In this document: positions 8,029 through 16,654 of the stretch, in pieces
How the letters are laid out: each line of letters starts with the position of its first letter
How positions within the stretch are numbered: the first letter of the stretch is position 1
Origin: Flavobacterium sp. 245
GTDB lineage: Bacteria > Bacteroidota > Bacteroidia > Flavobacteriales > Flavobacteriaceae
Assembly (NCBI RefSeq): GCF_004362055.1
Contig: NZ_SNXB01000002.1
Span: forward strand, 558,001-622,000
DNA: 64,000 nt
Reading direction: 5' to 3'
Translations under genes and position numbers: made by a program
The notes under the pieces: generated by a model
Seen by the model: the letters and a program-made list of their open reading frames with translations, nothing else
The model's database searches: none
What the model was told of the DNA's origin: nothing

Positions 8029-8898
8029 TTACATTCGCAACGATTTTGGAACCGTTCCTGTAAGTCTTTTAAAATAATTATTGAAATAACTCGGATATTC
8101 AAATCCAAGTGAATAACCAATGTCTGAAATACTCCAGTCTGTATGCTGTAAAAGTGCCTTTGCTTCGCTGATAACTCTTTCAGTAATATGTGAAGTCGTT
8201 GGTTTTCCTGTGACTTCTTTAACCGAGCGGTTTAAATGATTCACATGTACAGCAAGACTTTGCGCATAATCTTGTGGTGTTTTTAATAAAAGCGGCTGAT
8301 TTTTTGTTTCAATCGGGAATTGACGTTCTAATAATTCTAAAAACAAAGAGGTAATTCTTGAAGAAGCATTTTTAGGCTTAAAGAAGTTTTCAGAAGGCTG
8401 CATCTTCATGGATTCATGCAAAATTAAATTGATATAATTGCGCATCAAATCATCCTTAAAAGCATAATCGGTTTCATATTCTTCAATCATTTTTTGAAAA
8501 AGCGAATCTATAAACAGCTTTTGTCCAGGATTTAAAGTAAAAATTGGGGTTCCTCCTATTTTAAACAAAGGCGATTCATGAAGTGTTTCCGAACGGTCTT
8601 TTGCTTTCAGAAATTCTTCGGTAAAAACACAGGCATAACCTTCATATCCTTCAGAAACCGTTTCCCATGAATAAGGAATAATTGGATTACCAAAAAACAG
8701 AATTGTTCCGTCAGTTTCTATGCCGCGGTCAGCATATTGTATAATGCTTTTACTGGTATTGATGCAGATTTTATAAAAATCTCTACGGCTGTAAACGGGA
8801 ATTTTGCTTTGGTCTCCGTTTATCTGATATACTTTAAAACCTTTCAGTTTTAAGTCTGAAGTAAAATCGCAATTCTGAGTTTCTGTCTGATTATTCAT
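8029..8898 (-). CDS. AraC family transcriptional regulator
   Basis: A 289-residue regulator with a C-terminal AraC DNA-binding domain (about residues 195-289): two helix-turn-helix units, the second visible as WSISDIGYSLGFEYPSYFNN and ending FKRLTGTVPKSLRM. The N-terminal part (about 1-170) resembles the cupin-like sensor domain of this class. It is transcribed in the same direction as the cupin and alcohol dehydrogenase genes that follow, with a 230-base gap, and is the likely regulator of one or both. AraC members commonly control oxidoreductase and cupin genes of this sort in Flavobacterium. The effector is unknown. Confidence 0.9.
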   Translation of the reverse strand: MNNQTETQNCDFTSDLKLKGFKVYQINGDQSKIPVYSRRDFYKICINTSKSIIQYADRGIETDGTILFFGNPIIPYSWETVSEGYEGYACVFTEEFLKAKDRSETLHESPLFKIGGTPIFTLNPGQKLFIDSLFQKMIEEYETDYAFKDDLMRNYINLILHESMKMQPSENFFKPKNASSRITSLFLELLERQFPIETKNQPLLLKTPQDYAQSLAVHVNHLNRSVKEVTGKPTTSHITERVISEAKALLQHTDWSISDIGYSLGFEYPSYFNNYFKRLTGTVPKSLRM

Positions 8899-8943
8899 TT
8901 TGCAAAGTTATGAAAATCAAATAATATTATTTTAGTTTATTTT

Positions 8944-9107
8944 GTTTCAGGTTTCAGGTTTCAGGTTTCAGGTTTCAGATCTAACCGCAAAGCACGCAAA
9001 GATTTACGCAAGGATCGCAAGTCTTTTTTACCTGGACGAAATAATCTCGCAAAGTCGCTAGGACGCAAAGTTTTATTTTCTTTGCGTGCTTTGCGTGCTT
9101 TGCGGTT
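8944..9107. repeat. GTTTCAG heptamers followed by a CGCAAAG palindrome
   Basis: Five GTTTCAG units (8944-8978) are followed by a long imperfect palindrome. Its outer arms are perfect over 19 bases: 8983-9001 (AACCGCAAAGCACGCAAAG) and 9089-9107 (reverse complement). Inner CGCAAAG/GCAAGGA-type units lie between. It sits directly after the stop codon of the GH2 gene (minus strand). Confidence 0.88.
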
Positions 9108-9113
9108 AAATTT

Positions 9114-11933
9114 TTAATTCTTCAAACTTGCAGATCGTAGTCCTTTCGCGGAAGCGGTTAAAATAACTTCTTTGGCATTATCCTCTTTTTGAATTATAAT
9201 TTGAACGTAGCCATTAAAAAGCTTTCTTTTCCACGATTCGGCAGGCGTTATTATTTGAATAATTCCAGGATCTGTGTTCATCACATCCCAGTCTTTTATT
9301 TTTTGCAATGGTGTTGCAACAATATGAATTGTGTTTTTTCCTTCTTTTAAAATAGTAGCGTCCAAAATGTATTTTTGCGAATCATTAGCATTTGCATTCA
9401 CTTTATTTCCGTTGATAAAAACTACAGTTTCTCCTCCAATTTTTTTGTAAAAGAAACTTACGATTTTTGATGCCGAATTATTCTTTAAATCAAATTCTCC
9501 TTTATAAATATAAGAGGGCGCCTGATTTTTATAATCACTGCCTTTAAAGGCTGTTTTCCAATCGTTTTCAGGATAATTTTGCAATTCCTGAGGCAAATTA
9601 ACTGAAGTTCCTTTTTGTTCTTCTAAATCGGCTATTACTACTAATGAAACATCATCAATAAATTGATCTTTTTCTAACGAAGTCGGATTTCCGTTTCCTA
9701 CACCTAAAATTTTCCCGCCTTTTATTGAAAATGAAATTTCGTCGTTTGAAGTCGGGACATGCAAACCTTTTTTATCTGTAACTTCAACAGTAACAACTGT
9801 AACTTTCGAATTTGGAAGATTTTCTCTATCAACAGAAAGTTTAATATTTTCCGCTTTTCCAGTTGTTTTCTGAGTTTCAGTCAATACTTTTTTTCCATTT
9901 TTATATCCAATTGCTTCCAGAGTTCCCGGTATATAATTTACTTTCCATTCTAAATGGCTATTTAGCTCCATTTTCTTTTTTCCGAGACTCTTTTTATTTA
10001 AAAAAAGCTCCACTTCATCACAATTCGAATACACCCAGACCTCAATTTCTTTGCCTTCCATTCCGCTCCAATTCCAATGTGGCAAAATATGTAAAACAGG
10101 TTTCTTTCCCCACCAAGATTTCAAATAATACACATTATCTTTGGGAAAACCACAAACATCCATCATTCCAAAATACGAAGTTACCGACGGCCAGCCATAA
10201 GGCGTTGGTTCTCCGCGATAATCAAAACCTGTCCAGATAAACATTCCTGCCAGATAAGGTCTTTCGGCGTAAAATTTCCAGCCTTCTTCAATACTGTAAA
10301 AAGTTGGACGTGGTTTTTTATCGTATGCACTTTGATAATGCTTGGCATCATCTGTAAAATAAATGCCACGAGTTGCAAAAGTTGAACCTTCCTCCGTTCC
10401 CATTCCGGGTTGGTTTTTGAACTCATTTCTGTGTGCATCAATATCACCATTTCCAAGATAATTGTAGCCCATAATTTCAACTACACTCGAAATCCCGCTT
10501 CTGAAACCACTACTGATTCCAACAGTAACCGACCTTGTAGAATCGATACTTTTTGCAAAATCCTGCATCACGTTTGTAATGCGTTCGCCCACAATGTTGC
10601 CTTCAATATTCCATTCTTCATTTCCAACAGACCAGCAAAAGACACTTGGATGATTGCGGTCTCGTTTTATCATTCGTTCCAAATCATTCAAATGATAATC
10701 GTTTATTCCCATCAAACGGGTTTCATCAATTACTAGTATTCCGAGTTTATCGCATGCATCCAGAAGCTCTGGAGTTGGCGGATGATGCGAACAACGATAA
10801 GCATTCGACCCCATTTCTTTAAGTTTTTTAATTCGGTAATACTGAATTTCGTCGGGCAATGCTGCTCCAATTCCGGCGTGATCTTGATGATTATTAGTTC
10901 CTTTTAATTTTAAGGCTTTTCCATTCAAGAAAAAACCTTTTTCGGGATCAAACTTAATCGTTCTGATTCCGAAAGAAGTAATATAACTATCAATTACTTT
11001 TCCGTTTTGCTTAATTTCAGTTTCTAAACTGTATAAATTTGGAAAATCAATATCCCACAAAAGCGGATTATCAACATTTAATTTAGACGTATAAACATTG
11101 GTTTTATAAAATTCCGGAGCATTTCCATTTTCTGAAACACTTGCGATTTGCTTTCCCGAGGCATCAAAAATCGTCTGAACTATTTCAACCGAACCTTTAT
11201 AATTTCCTTTATTTTCAATTGTAACTTCTGCAGTAACTTCTGCATCATTGTTTTTTATTTTTGATGTTACGTAAGTTCCGTTTGCCTTAACATGGATAGG
11301 ATTTGTTTTCTGCAAATAAACATGCCTGTAAATCCCCGCACCTTCATAAAACCAGCCTTCCTCCATTGAAGCATCTGCACGAACGACAATTGTATTTTCT
11401 CCGCCATAATTTACATAAGCCGTAACGTCATATTCAAAACCGTTGTAACCGCTTTCTTCAGTTCCGAGATAATAGCCGTTAAAAAATACTTTTGAATTTC
11501 TAAAAACACCGTCAAATTTTAAGCTGACAATTTTCCCTTTATCGGTTTCCGGAATAGTGATTTTTTTTCGGTACCAGCCAATACTTTTGTCTGGAAAACC
11601 TTTTCCCGCTGTTTTAAATCCGTGGCTAAAACTTCCTTTTTCGCTAAAATCCTGTTCAACTGCCCAATCGTGAGGCAAATCAAGTTTTCGCCACGCGCGG
11701 TCATCAAAATCTTTTGCTGCCGGTCCATCTCCAAAACCTGTTTTTGCCAAATAAGAAAAATATCCTGTTGCATGCCCAAAATCTTTTTCAGTATCATATG
11801 AATGTCCGAATGAAAAATGCCAGTCTTTATCAATCAGAATCAATTCTCGATCTGATTTGCTTTGGGCGAAAGCCAGACCTGAAATGATAAAAATAAAAAA
11901 CAAAAAAGCATTTTTAAGAAAAGAATTTCTCAT
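9114..11933 (-). CDS. Secreted glycoside hydrolase family 2 (beta-galactosidase type)
   Basis: A 939-residue GH2 enzyme with a signal peptide (cleavage after FAQ near 24). The order is typical: sugar-binding domain (about 35-215), immunoglobulin-like domain (about 216-325), TIM barrel (about 326-620), then C-terminal beta domains with a DUF4982-like region. The acid/base Glu439 lies in VGNEEWN and the probable nucleophile Glu514 in MGTEEGS; RNHPSVFCWS and FYEGAGIYRHV are further GH2 marks. Such enzymes remove terminal beta-galactosyl or related residues from plant or algal polysaccharide in the periplasm. It is near other carbohydrate genes (GH3, acyltransferase, DUF1349), though four unrelated units lie between. 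Substrate cannot be fixed from sequence. Confidence 0.93.
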   Translation of the reverse strand: MRNSFLKNAFLFFIFIISGLAFAQSKSDRELILIDKDWHFSFGHSYDTEKDFGHATGYFSYLAKTGFGDGPAAKDFDDRAWRKLDLPHDWAVEQDFSEKGSFSHGFKTAGKGFPDKSIGWYRKKITIPETDKGKIVSLKFDGVFRNSKVFFNGYYLGTEESGYNGFEYDVTAYVNYGGENTIVVRADASMEEGWFYEGAGIYRHVYLQKTNPIHVKANGTYVTSKIKNNDAEVTAEVTIENKGNYKGSVEIVQTIFDASGKQIASVSENGNAPEFYKTNVYTSKLNVDNPLLWDIDFPNLYSLETEIKQNGKVIDSYITSFGIRTIKFDPEKGFFLNGKALKLKGTNNHQDHAGIGAALPDEIQYYRIKKLKEMGSNAYRCSHHPPTPELLDACDKLGILVIDETRLMGINDYHLNDLERMIKRDRNHPSVFCWSVGNEEWNIEGNIVGERITNVMQDFAKSIDSTRSVTVGISSGFRSGISSVVEIMGYNYLGNGDIDAHRNEFKNQPGMGTEEGSTFATRGIYFTDDAKHYQSAYDKKPRPTFYSIEEGWKFYAERPYLAGMFIWTGFDYRGEPTPYGWPSVTSYFGMMDVCGFPKDNVYYLKSWWGKKPVLHILPHWNWSGMEGKEIEVWVYSNCDEVELFLNKKSLGKKKMELNSHLEWKVNYIPGTLEAIGYKNGKKVLTETQKTTGKAENIKLSVDRENLPNSKVTVVTVEVTDKKGLHVPTSNDEISFSIKGGKILGVGNGNPTSLEKDQFIDDVSLVVIADLEEQKGTSVNLPQELQNYPENDWKTAFKGSDYKNQAPSYIYKGEFDLKNNSASKIVSFFYKKIGGETVVFINGNKVNANANDSQKYILDATILKEGKNTIHIVATPLQKIKDWDVMNTDPGIIQIITPAESWKRKLFNGYVQIIIQKEDNAKEVILTASAKGLRSASLKN

Positions 11934-12144
11934 GAAAAATAGTTTGGAGATAGTTACAAAATATAAAATTAGACTTTTGAAGCCATTAATTTTAATAGTA
12001 TTTTATCAAAAACATAAACTATTATCCTTTTATACCCCGTAAAAAATGACTAACAAAATTTAGAATCATTCTATTGGCTATAGTTTCTGAAATGATTTTG
12101 ATTTGATGTAATTTTATGTAAAAATTAAAAAAACAGAGATTACC

Positions 12145-12528
12145 ATGAGTGTTATTAAAGACGAAAATAAACTTATTAGCACCATTAAACGCGTTGATCA
12201 AAAAATTGACAAACTTAATGATCAAAAGATCATTGCCTTTTTTGAAGCTTTAGGTTTAACTGAAAGAGCAGATGTACCAAAAAATTTCCTAGAATGGGAA
12301 ACGATTCTAATCGTCGTTCCCGACCGCCATATATCGCACCAATTGAAATATTACAAATATTCAATTGCCAGGCTTTCATTTGTTACCAATCCGAATGCCA
12401 AAGAAATTCATATTTTTGATTTTAATGAATGGCAGAATTTCACCCGAAACAAAACACAATTTCAAATCAGAGAACTATTAAAAAATAATTTTGGCGGTGT
12501 ACGAAATCTTGCGGATAGAATGAATTGA
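12145..12528 (+). CDS. Conserved hypothetical protein, 127 aa
   Basis: A soluble 127-residue protein with no signal or membrane segment. The N-terminal third is charged and helical (ENKLISTIKRVDQKIDKLND), the middle has the strand ILIVVPDRHISHQ, and the end is helical (QIRELLKNNFGGVRNLADRM). I recognise no family. It stands alone on the plus strand facing a membrane protein gene whose stop lies 11 bases after its own. Codon use is like its neighbours, so it is a likely real gene of unknown role. Confidence 0.7.
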   Translation: MSVIKDENKLISTIKRVDQKIDKLNDQKIIAFFEALGLTERADVPKNFLEWETILIVVPDRHISHQLKYYKYSIARLSFVTNPNAKEIHIFDFNEWQNFTRNKTQFQIRELLKNNFGGVRNLADRMN

Positions 12529-12539
12529 TTATTTTACAA

Positions 12540-13013
12540 TTAGGATTTAATTTCAAAAATTTTGACAAACTTTTGTTCTAATTTTTTTTTCTTTCGCTCT
12601 TCATTCCATCTTGAATAGAAAGCGATAAAAAGTAAAAACAAATTTACAATTGTAGACGCACGCCTTAACCCGCGTGCAAAAAAGAGAAAGAATATATTAA
12701 TTGCCACAATTAGGATTATGGGAGAATATCTTGTCCAAAATTCCTGAAATTTATTGCTTGATTCAATACTATAATCAACTTTGAGCTTATTATTGTTGTC
12801 CTTGTAGTTTCCTTTTACAATAAAATTGGTGTCTGACTTTGCCGAATTACTAGTCAAAATAAAGCTTTTATCATCAAAAAAACCATAAAAAGGCTTTATA
12901 GGACCAGATATAGGAAAGATTCTAACCTGTTTGGAAAGTACTTTTGGAGCGCTAAATTCTGTATTATTGTTTAATCTAGTACGGAATTCAGCGATATTTA
13001 ATTTTGATTCCAT
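12540..13013 (-). CDS. Membrane protein of unknown function, 157 aa
   Basis: A 157-residue protein with one or two transmembrane segments between about residues 93 and 135 (YSPIILIVAINIFFLFFA followed by IVNLFLLFIAFYSRW), a soluble N-terminal domain of about 90 residues and a basic C-terminal tail (EERKKKKLEQKFVKIF). The N-terminal domain has alternating strands and no recognised motif. It converges on the 127-residue plus-strand gene. Function unknown. Confidence 0.7.
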   Translation of the reverse strand: MESKLNIAEFRTRLNNNTEFSAPKVLSKQVRIFPISGPIKPFYGFFDDKSFILTSNSAKSDTNFIVKGNYKDNNNKLKVDYSIESSNKFQEFWTRYSPIILIVAINIFFLFFARGLRRASTIVNLFLLFIAFYSRWNEERKKKKLEQKFVKIFEIKS

Positions 13014-13033
13014 TGAATGTATTAATAAGTTAG

Positions 13034-13150
13034 AATTTTTCAGGTTTCAAGCTTTGATGACTCAACCTCAAGGCACGCTAAGATTTACGCGATGAACGCA
13101 AAACACATGAAAACCAGCGTACTTCGCGAAACCTTTGTACCTCTTTCAGT
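13034..13150. repeat. Degenerate repeats between the 12540 gene and the TlpA-like gene
   Basis: CAGGTTTCAAG at the left end, then degenerate GCACGC and GAACGCAAAACAC units that resemble the CGCAAAG family at 8983, and CCTGAAAC at the right end, which is the reverse complement of the GTTTCAG unit. It is a worn copy of the palindrome type seen elsewhere. Confidence 0.6.
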
Positions 13151-13172
13151 TAAAACCTGAAACAAGCAAAAC

Positions 13173-13661
13173 TTATTCTAAAATACTTTTTACCATATCT
13201 TCTAAAGCTTTTCCGTGAATATTTTTAGCCAAAATAATTCCGTTTTTGTCAATTAGAAAATTCAAAGGAACAGATTGCAGCATATAGGCACTTACAACTG
13301 GTGAACTCCAGTATTTTAAGTCACTTACCTGTGTCCAAGGCAATTTTCCCTTTGCAATTGCTGCAGTCCATAAAGGCTTTTTTGTATCCATCGAAACACT
13401 GTAAATCGATAATTTATCAGGATAAGCATTATGCAGTTTTAATAAAGCTGGCTGTTCTTTGATACATGGTCCGCACCAAGACGCCCAAAAATCAACTAAA
13501 ACCAAAGAACCTCTAAATGAGGAAAGCGACACAACATTTCCCTTTGTATCTGGAAGTTCAATTTCAGGAGCAATATCGCCAACATCAACCCCTACTACTT
13601 GTGCTTTAGAACTGGTTATTACACAAAATAAGAAGCCTAGAATAAGTACTGTTTTTTTCAT
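13173..13661 (-). CDS. TlpA-like thioredoxin family protein, exported
   Basis: A 162-residue thiol-disulfide protein. A signal peptide (about 1-20, ending SSKAQ) is followed by a thioredoxin fold with the active site WASWCGPCIKEQP (Cys63 and Cys66) and a C-terminal VPLNFLIDKNGIIL with the cis-Pro expected in this fold. It should act in the periplasm, reducing or isomerising disulfides, as for TlpA/ResA relatives. It is divergent from the ArsR/flavin oxidoreductase operon; the 160-base space between them holds the ArsR promoter and operator. Confidence 0.9.
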   Translation of the reverse strand: MKKTVLILGFLFCVITSSKAQVVGVDVGDIAPEIELPDTKGNVVSLSSFRGSLVLVDFWASWCGPCIKEQPALLKLHNAYPDKLSIYSVSMDTKKPLWTAAIAKGKLPWTQVSDLKYWSSPVVSAYMLQSVPLNFLIDKNGIILAKNIHGKALEDMVKSILE

Positions 13662-13787
13662 AATTGATTAAGTTTATTTTGTTTTGGGGCTGTTTTTAAT
13701 ACATCAACAAATATAAATTTTCTTTATTAAAATCATTCATATTTCATCTACTCCATCATAAAAAAATCCTAAATATTTTTCTTTAAA

Positions 13788-13817
13788 TTGATATATCGGG
13801 AAAAGTCGATATATTTG
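13788..13817 (+). promoter_or_regulatory. ArsR promoter with inverted-repeat operator
   Basis: TTG at 13788-13790, exactly 19 bases, then TATATTTG at 13810-13817: a complete Bacteroidota TTG-N19-TAnnTTTG promoter. An 8-base perfect dyad, ATATATCG and CGATATAT with an 8-base spacer (13791-13814), fills the space between and overlaps the -7 box. This AT-rich dyad is the shape of an ArsR-family operator. The likely transcription start falls at or next to the ATG at 13822. Confidence 0.85.
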
Positions 13818-13821
13818 CATC

Positions 13822-14124
13822 ATGGAAAATATAGAAATTTTTAAAGCCCTTTCAAACAAATCCAGACTGCAAATGCTGGAGTGGCTGAAAGAACCCGAAA
13901 TTAACTTTCCCGGTCAGCTGGAACATGGCGGATTTGAACACGGTGTTTGCGTGGGACAAATTCAAGCCAAAGCCGGACTAACTCAATCTACAGTATCTGA
14001 ATACTTGTCTATTTTGCAGCGCGCTGGTTTCATCGAGGCTAAACGCGTTGGGCAATGGACTTATTATAAACGCAACGAAGGTGCCTTTGAAGCACTCAGT
14101 AAATTAATTCAATCAAATTTGTAA
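13822..14124 (+). CDS. ArsR family winged-helix repressor
   Basis: A 100-residue protein with the ArsR/SmtB winged helix-turn-helix: IFKALSNKSRLQMLEWLKEP at the N-terminus, recognition helix near LTQSTVSEYLSILQRAGFIE, and the wing AKRVGQWTYYKRNE. No CxC metal-binding motif is seen on helix 3, though one Cys lies in HGVCVGQ, so it may sense something other than a metal, for instance an oxidant or electrophile. It is followed 7 bases later by an old yellow enzyme gene on the same strand and is preceded by a dyad operator inside its own promoter, so it very probably represses its own operon. Confidence 0.92.
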   Translation: MENIEIFKALSNKSRLQMLEWLKEPEINFPGQLEHGGFEHGVCVGQIQAKAGLTQSTVSEYLSILQRAGFIEAKRVGQWTYYKRNEGAFEALSKLIQSNL

Positions 14125-14131
14125 AATTACT

Positions 14132-15238
14132 ATGAGTACAAACAACCTGTTTTCTCCGTTTAACTTAAAATCGTTAAACCTGAAAAACCGAATCGTAATG
14201 GCGCCAATGACGCGCTCTTTTTCTCCAAATGGAGTTCCAACTGACGAAGTAGCGGCTTACTACCAAAAAAGAGCCGAAGGCGAAGTTGGTTTAATATTAT
14301 CTGAAGGAACTGTAATTGAGAGACCTTCATCATCAAATGATGCTAATGTGCCGCATTTTTACGGCGAAGCTTCTCTAAACGGATGGAAAAAAGTAATTGA
14401 TGAAGTTCATGCTGCTGGCGGAAAAATGGGCCCGCAGATCTGGCATATGGGAATTATGGACAACCACCATTCTGGATGGGTTCCTCCGGTTCCATTTGAA
14501 GGGCCGTCTGGATTAAATCGTCCTGATTTTAGAAATGGTGTTGCCATGACCGAAAAAGATATTGAAGAAACAATTCTTGCTTTTGGTAAAGCGGCGGCCG
14601 ATGCTAAAAGATTAGGTTTTGATACTATCGAAATTCACGGTGCACACGGTTATTTGATTGACCAATTTTTTAGAGCCGAAACAAACTTACGTGAAGATAT
14701 TTATGGTGGAAAAACATTGCCAGAACGTAACCGTTTTGCGATTGAAGTGGTGAAAGAAATCAGAAAACAAGTTGGGAATGATTTTGCTGTTATCATGCGT
14801 TTTTCTCAATTCAAACCTTCTGATTACAATTATAAACTGGCTAAAAATCCGCAGGAATTAGAAGCTTGGCTTACTCCTCTTGTTGATGCCGGAGTTGATA
14901 TTGTACATGCTTCACAACGCAGATTCTGGGAACCTGAGTTTGAAGGTTCTGATTTAAATTTTGCCGGATGGGCTAAAAAAGTTACCGGAGCTCCAACAAT
15001 TACTGTGGGTTCTGTTGGACTTTCTAGTGATTTCTTTGGTGCTTTTGCTGGAGAAAGTTCTGAGCCAACTTCTCTAGAAGAATTAAACAGACGTTTCGAC
15101 AGAGGTGATTTTGATTTAGTTGCCGTTGGAAGACCTCTTTTATCTGATCCAAATTGGGTTGCAAAAATTAAAGCCGGAAAAACATCAGAATTAAAAGGTT
15201 TCAGTAAAGAAGCTTTAGGAGCTTTGGTTTTGGAGTAA
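14132..15238 (+). CDS. Old yellow enzyme family NADH:flavin oxidoreductase
   Basis: A 368-residue FMN-dependent alkene/quinone reductase. Family marks seen: FSPFNLKSLNLKNRIVMAPM at the start, PQIWHMG (His105), substrate-binding His169/His172 with catalytic Tyr174 in IHGAHGYLIDQFF, NRFAIEVV, and VGRPLLSDPNWV in the FMN phosphate site. Enzymes of this type reduce activated double bonds of electrophilic enones, nitro compounds or maleimides. It follows arsR by 7 bases in one operon, ends with a strong terminator, and is probably induced when the repressor meets an electrophile, as for several ArsR- or TetR-controlled relatives. Confidence 0.94.
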   Translation: MSTNNLFSPFNLKSLNLKNRIVMAPMTRSFSPNGVPTDEVAAYYQKRAEGEVGLILSEGTVIERPSSSNDANVPHFYGEASLNGWKKVIDEVHAAGGKMGPQIWHMGIMDNHHSGWVPPVPFEGPSGLNRPDFRNGVAMTEKDIEETILAFGKAAADAKRLGFDTIEIHGAHGYLIDQFFRAETNLREDIYGGKTLPERNRFAIEVVKEIRKQVGNDFAVIMRFSQFKPSDYNYKLAKNPQELEAWLTPLVDAGVDIVHASQRRFWEPEFEGSDLNFAGWAKKVTGAPTITVGSVGLSSDFFGAFAGESSEPTSLEELNRRFDRGDFDLVAVGRPLLSDPNWVAKIKAGKTSELKGFSKEALGALVLE

Positions 15239-15241
15239 TCT

Positions 15242-15281
15242 TTAAGTTTCTAAGATACTAAGATGCTGAGATTCTAAGTTT
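15242..15281. repeat. Octamer array after the old yellow enzyme stop
   Basis: Five 8-base units in register (TTTAAGTT, TCTAAGAT, ACTAAGAT, GCTGAGAT, TCTAAGTT) start three bases after the stop codon, ahead of the terminator. Confidence 0.85.
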
Positions 15282-15326
15282 TTCTATTCTCTATTTTATA
15301 CAGATTCTTAGAATAACTTTAAATAC

Positions 15327-15365
15327 AAAAAGGGATGAAACATTATGGTTTCATCCCTTTTTTTG
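15327..15365 (+). terminator. Terminator of the arsR operon
   Basis: AAAAAGGGATGAAAC and GTTTCATCCCTTTTT arms with a short loop and a T-run: a strong bidirectional-looking hairpin. Confidence 0.9.
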
Positions 15366-15452
15366 AATAGCTAATAACTAACAAAATTAGAAATTCAATA
15401 TTTTTATGTAAAGACACAAAGTAACAGAGTTGCTATGATGCTAAGTTTTTCC

Positions 15453-15484
15453 CTTAGAGACTTAGTATCTTAGAACCTTAGAAA
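15453..15484. repeat. Octamer array overlapping the acyltransferase stop
   Basis: CTTAGAGA, CTTAGTAT, CTTAGAAC, CTTAGAAA in exact register. The acyltransferase stop (complement of 15470-15472) is inside the CTTAGAAC unit, and the terminal codons F-L-R-F are built from units three and four. Confidence 0.88.
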
Positions 15485-16597
15485 CTTTTTCTGAAATTTA
15501 TTCTGAAGCCAATTTCTAACCGGTTCATCATATAATCTTAAACATACAAAAGCTAAAACGATACTTGCTACTAGAAGTGCAATTCCAGGAAGTAATCCCT
15601 CTTCAAGAGAAACTTTGTTATTTACAACCCACGCTGTATACCAGTAAATTAGAGGATAATGAGTGATGTAGATTGGATATGAAATATCGCCTAAAAGCTT
15701 GCAAATTTTAGCCGAAAAAGCACTTTTTATCTGTCCGCCTGCGCCTATGGCAACTATCAGCGGGAAAACTAAAATTATACAGAAAGACTCATACAAACCA
15801 TTCATCCATAAAGAGTTTTCATCTCCAAATCTTGGCAATGCCAAAACAATGGTTATCAAAATACTGCAAATCCAGAAAGCGCCTTTTAAGTGAATCAATT
15901 TTCCTAAACGACAAAGTAAAACTCCTGCGAAAAATGGATATAACAAGCGAGTAAATCCAATATTCATTTGCTCCAAATTTAATGACCACCCTCCTATTAC
16001 ATCACCTTTTGGACCAAAAACAGTATAATTAATTAACAGTCCGGCAAATATCAGTACGAAAACTGACAGTACTTTATTAGAAAATTTGCGAAAAAACAAG
16101 GCGTACAAGATATTCGCAATATATTCGAAAAAAAGTGACCATGCCGGACCATCTAAAGGATGCATTTCGCCCCAGCCTCTAATTTCTAATGAAGGCGGAA
16201 TTGGCAACAAAGTAAAACCTATTACCATTGTTACAATTACTTTCCAAACCTCCATTCCTGCAATCTGAGGAAATACTATATCTGAAGCTTGAAAGTAATA
16301 AAATATGGCGCCAATAATCATTCCCATAACTACCATGGGCTGTAAACGAATTAATCGGCGTTTGTAAAATTCCCATTGTGTCATTTTTCCCCAACGGTCG
16401 TCATACGCATAAGCCACAACAAATCCGGATAAAAGAAAAAAGAAATCTACGGCTAAATAACCGTGATTGATAATTTGTTTAAAACGGTTTCCGCCATTAA
16501 AGGTTTCAAAAATGTGAAACGTAACAACTAAAATAGCTGCAACGCCACGCAAACCGTCTAGAATTTCGTAATGCTTTTTTGATTTTATATCGGTCAT
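15470..16597 (-). CDS. Acyltransferase 3 family integral membrane protein (OafA-like)
   Basis: A 375-residue membrane acyltransferase of the OafA/YrhL/NodX class, with about ten hydrophobic segments. Typical marks: LDGLRGVAAILVVTFHI with the catalytic His near residue 22, the DFFFLLSGFVVAYAYDDRW stretch with the downstream Arg residues (YKRRLIRLQP), and the terminal YDEPVRNWLQ. Such proteins O-acetylate cell-surface or secreted polysaccharides. It lies 57 bases downstream of a DUF1349 gene and near GH3 on the same strand, so a link to polysaccharide handling is plausible. The final residues and stop codon come from a repeat array. Confidence 0.92.
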   Translation of the reverse strand: MTDIKSKKHYEILDGLRGVAAILVVTFHIFETFNGGNRFKQIINHGYLAVDFFFLLSGFVVAYAYDDRWGKMTQWEFYKRRLIRLQPMVVMGMIIGAIFYYFQASDIVFPQIAGMEVWKVIVTMVIGFTLLPIPPSLEIRGWGEMHPLDGPAWSLFFEYIANILYALFFRKFSNKVLSVFVLIFAGLLINYTVFGPKGDVIGGWSLNLEQMNIGFTRLLYPFFAGVLLCRLGKLIHLKGAFWICSILITIVLALPRFGDENSLWMNGLYESFCIILVFPLIVAIGAGGQIKSAFSAKICKLLGDISYPIYITHYPLIYWYTAWVVNNKVSLEEGLLPGIALLVASIVLAFVCLRLYDEPVRNWLQNKFQKKFLRF

Positions 16598-16654
16598 ATA
16601 ATGGTTAATTATAAATTGTTAATGGTTAATTTAATTGATAATTACAATTCACAA

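Noticed and set aside
11857..12225. Small frames in the gap upstream of GH2
   Set aside because: One is antisense to the signal-peptide coding region of GH2 and the other is antisense to the 127-aa gene. The gap (11934-12144) itself shows only AT-rich sequence.
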